NCBI GenBank assembly: GCA_022826515.1
Contig: JAJDUT010000093.1
Location: 1 to 24,996, forward strand
Length of the DNA stretch: 24,996 nt
Direction of reading: 5' to 3'
Source of the DNA: Candidatus Latescibacterota bacterium
GTDB lineage: Bacteria > Latescibacterota > UBA2968 > UBA8231
Each line of letters opens with the position of its first letter. Position 1 is the first letter of the stretch. The notes beneath the pieces are model-generated. The model saw only the letters and a list, made by a program, of their open reading frames with translations, was not told where the DNA came from and searched no databases. The position numbers were made by a program, and so were the translations under genes. Positions 24,287 to 24,996 of this stretch are shown here, one piece after another.

Positions 24287-24996
24287 ATGCTGACTGACGA
24301 ACAGGTGCGGCAGTTTCGCGAAGAGGGCTATCTCGTTTTTGCAGCCCTGATTCAAGGCGAGCGATTGGCCTATTACAAGCAGGTGTTTGATGAACTAGTC
24401 GCAGAGGGGTGCAAATTGACCGAGCAGGTGCCGCACTGGTCGCTTGAGTTGGACGAGCGCGGTGAACCCCAAGCGGGTTTGTTGCACAAAGTGCAGGGGG
24501 TTTGCGTGGTCGATGCCCGCGTGTTGGAGCTGGCGCGTGAACCGGCGATTTTAGACCGCGTGGCAGTTTTGCTTGGTGAAAATATCGATGTGTTTGGCAC
24601 CAAGTTTTTTCCCAAGTTGCCCAATGGCGGCACGTCAACAGGCTGGCATCAGGACAACTTTTATTTTGGCACCGATACGGATCGCATTATCAGTTGCGGT
24701 ATTTATCTGGAAGATTCAGATGTGGAGAATGGGTGTTTGCGGGTGGTGCCCGGCAGCCACCGGATGGGCGAGATTGTCGAGCACCGCAGAGATCCAAGCA
24801 GGCATGGCAGCTGGACAGAGATCGATGAATCGCAGGCGGTGGATGTGGTCATTCCCGCTGGTACGGTTGTGCTGTTTTCCGCCAATCTCCTACACGGTGC
24901 TTATGACAACCACAGCAATCGCACGCGCTATAGCACGGCATGGCATTATATGCCCGAAGAACTCAATCCAGAGAGGTTTCCAAAGGGAATATACGA
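24287..24996 (+). CDS. Phytanoyl-CoA dioxygenase (PhyH) family protein, truncated by window edge
   Basis: The frame opens at ATG 24287 after a strong AAGGAG (24273-24278) and remains open for 236 codons to the right edge. It begins MLTDEQVRQFREEGYLVF, the usual PhyH start. The iron site is H121 and D123 in TGWHQDNFYF, with distal H203 in NLLHGAYDNH and an Arg at R212 or R214 (SNRTRYS) for 2-oxoglutarate. GCLRVVPGSHRMG is a family hallmark, and AGTVVLFSANL is the core strand. It shares little with the 8063 PhyH outside the core, so the two are not a recent duplication. The 26-bp gap to the PQQ dehydrogenase suggests co-transcription. The substrate is unknown. The missing C-terminus is probably short, since the core is complete. 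Confidence 0.9.
   Translation, partial: MLTDEQVRQFREEGYLVFAALIQGERLAYYKQVFDELVAEGCKLTEQVPHWSLELDERGEPQAGLLHKVQGVCVVDARVLELAREPAILDRVAVLLGENIDVFGTKFFPKLPNGGTSTGWHQDNFYFGTDTDRIISCGIYLEDSDVENGCLRVVPGSHRMGEIVEHRRDPSRHGSWTEIDESQAVDVVIPAGTVVLFSANLLHGAYDNHSNRTRYSTAWHYMPEELNPERFPKGIY

Overview
The window looks like a chromosomal stretch from an uncultured, free-living or host-associated heterotroph. The gene mix is a phytanoyl-CoA dioxygenase (PhyH) pair, a sulfatase with C-terminal HEAT-like repeats, amidohydrolase, M19, M20 and S66 peptidases, a glycosidase-like TIM barrel, an aldo/keto reductase, a PQQ dehydrogenase and KatG. This mix is typical of Candidatus Poribacteria/Latescibacterota-type or similar polysaccharide-degrading genomes. 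That placement is inferred from gene content; no rRNA or marker gene is present.

Region by region: (1) 1-345 is the end of an IS200/IS605-type element with the 5' part of tnpB running off the left edge. (2) 366-2170 holds a DUF2231 membrane protein and a divergent amidohydrolase, separated by a perfect 28-bp palindrome of REP type. (3) 2420-5392 holds a small metallophosphoesterase, a composite inverted repeat, two SAM methyltransferases with a 30-codon GNAT acetyltransferase relic between them, and an ACT-domain protein. (4) 5471-9001 is a tight same-strand run: a glycosidase-like TIM barrel, a HAD hydrolase, an exported alpha/beta hydrolase and a PhyH dioxygenase. (5) 9003-10997 (minus) is a 664-residue protein of unrecognised family with a polysaccharide-lyase-like residue pattern. 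It diverges over only 44 bp from (6) 11042-15372, an aldehyde dehydrogenase-sulfatase-aldo/keto reductase operon. That operon reads as desulfation and oxidation of a sulfated sugar. (7) 15378-16433 (minus) is an M19 dipeptidase, and 16621-18893 an M20 plus S66 peptidase pair joined by a one-base overlap. (8) 18894-19838 is a decay zone with at least two, probably three, frameshifted fragments. (9) 19839-21971 (minus) is katG. (10) 22296-24260 is a periplasmic PQQ dehydrogenase, followed 26 bp later by a second PhyH gene that runs off the right edge.

No tRNA, rRNA, CRISPR array or convincing rho-independent terminator was seen. The genes together suggest catabolism of sulfated or modified carbohydrates and peptides. 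Several enzymes depart from family consensus at catalytic positions: the ALDH general base, the M20 terminal metal ligand, both catalytic acids of the glycosidase-like protein and the second Asp of the HAD motif. These departures are the most interesting signals here. Start sites were chosen from ribosome-binding sites and family N-termini, and three genes appear to use TTG or GTG starts.
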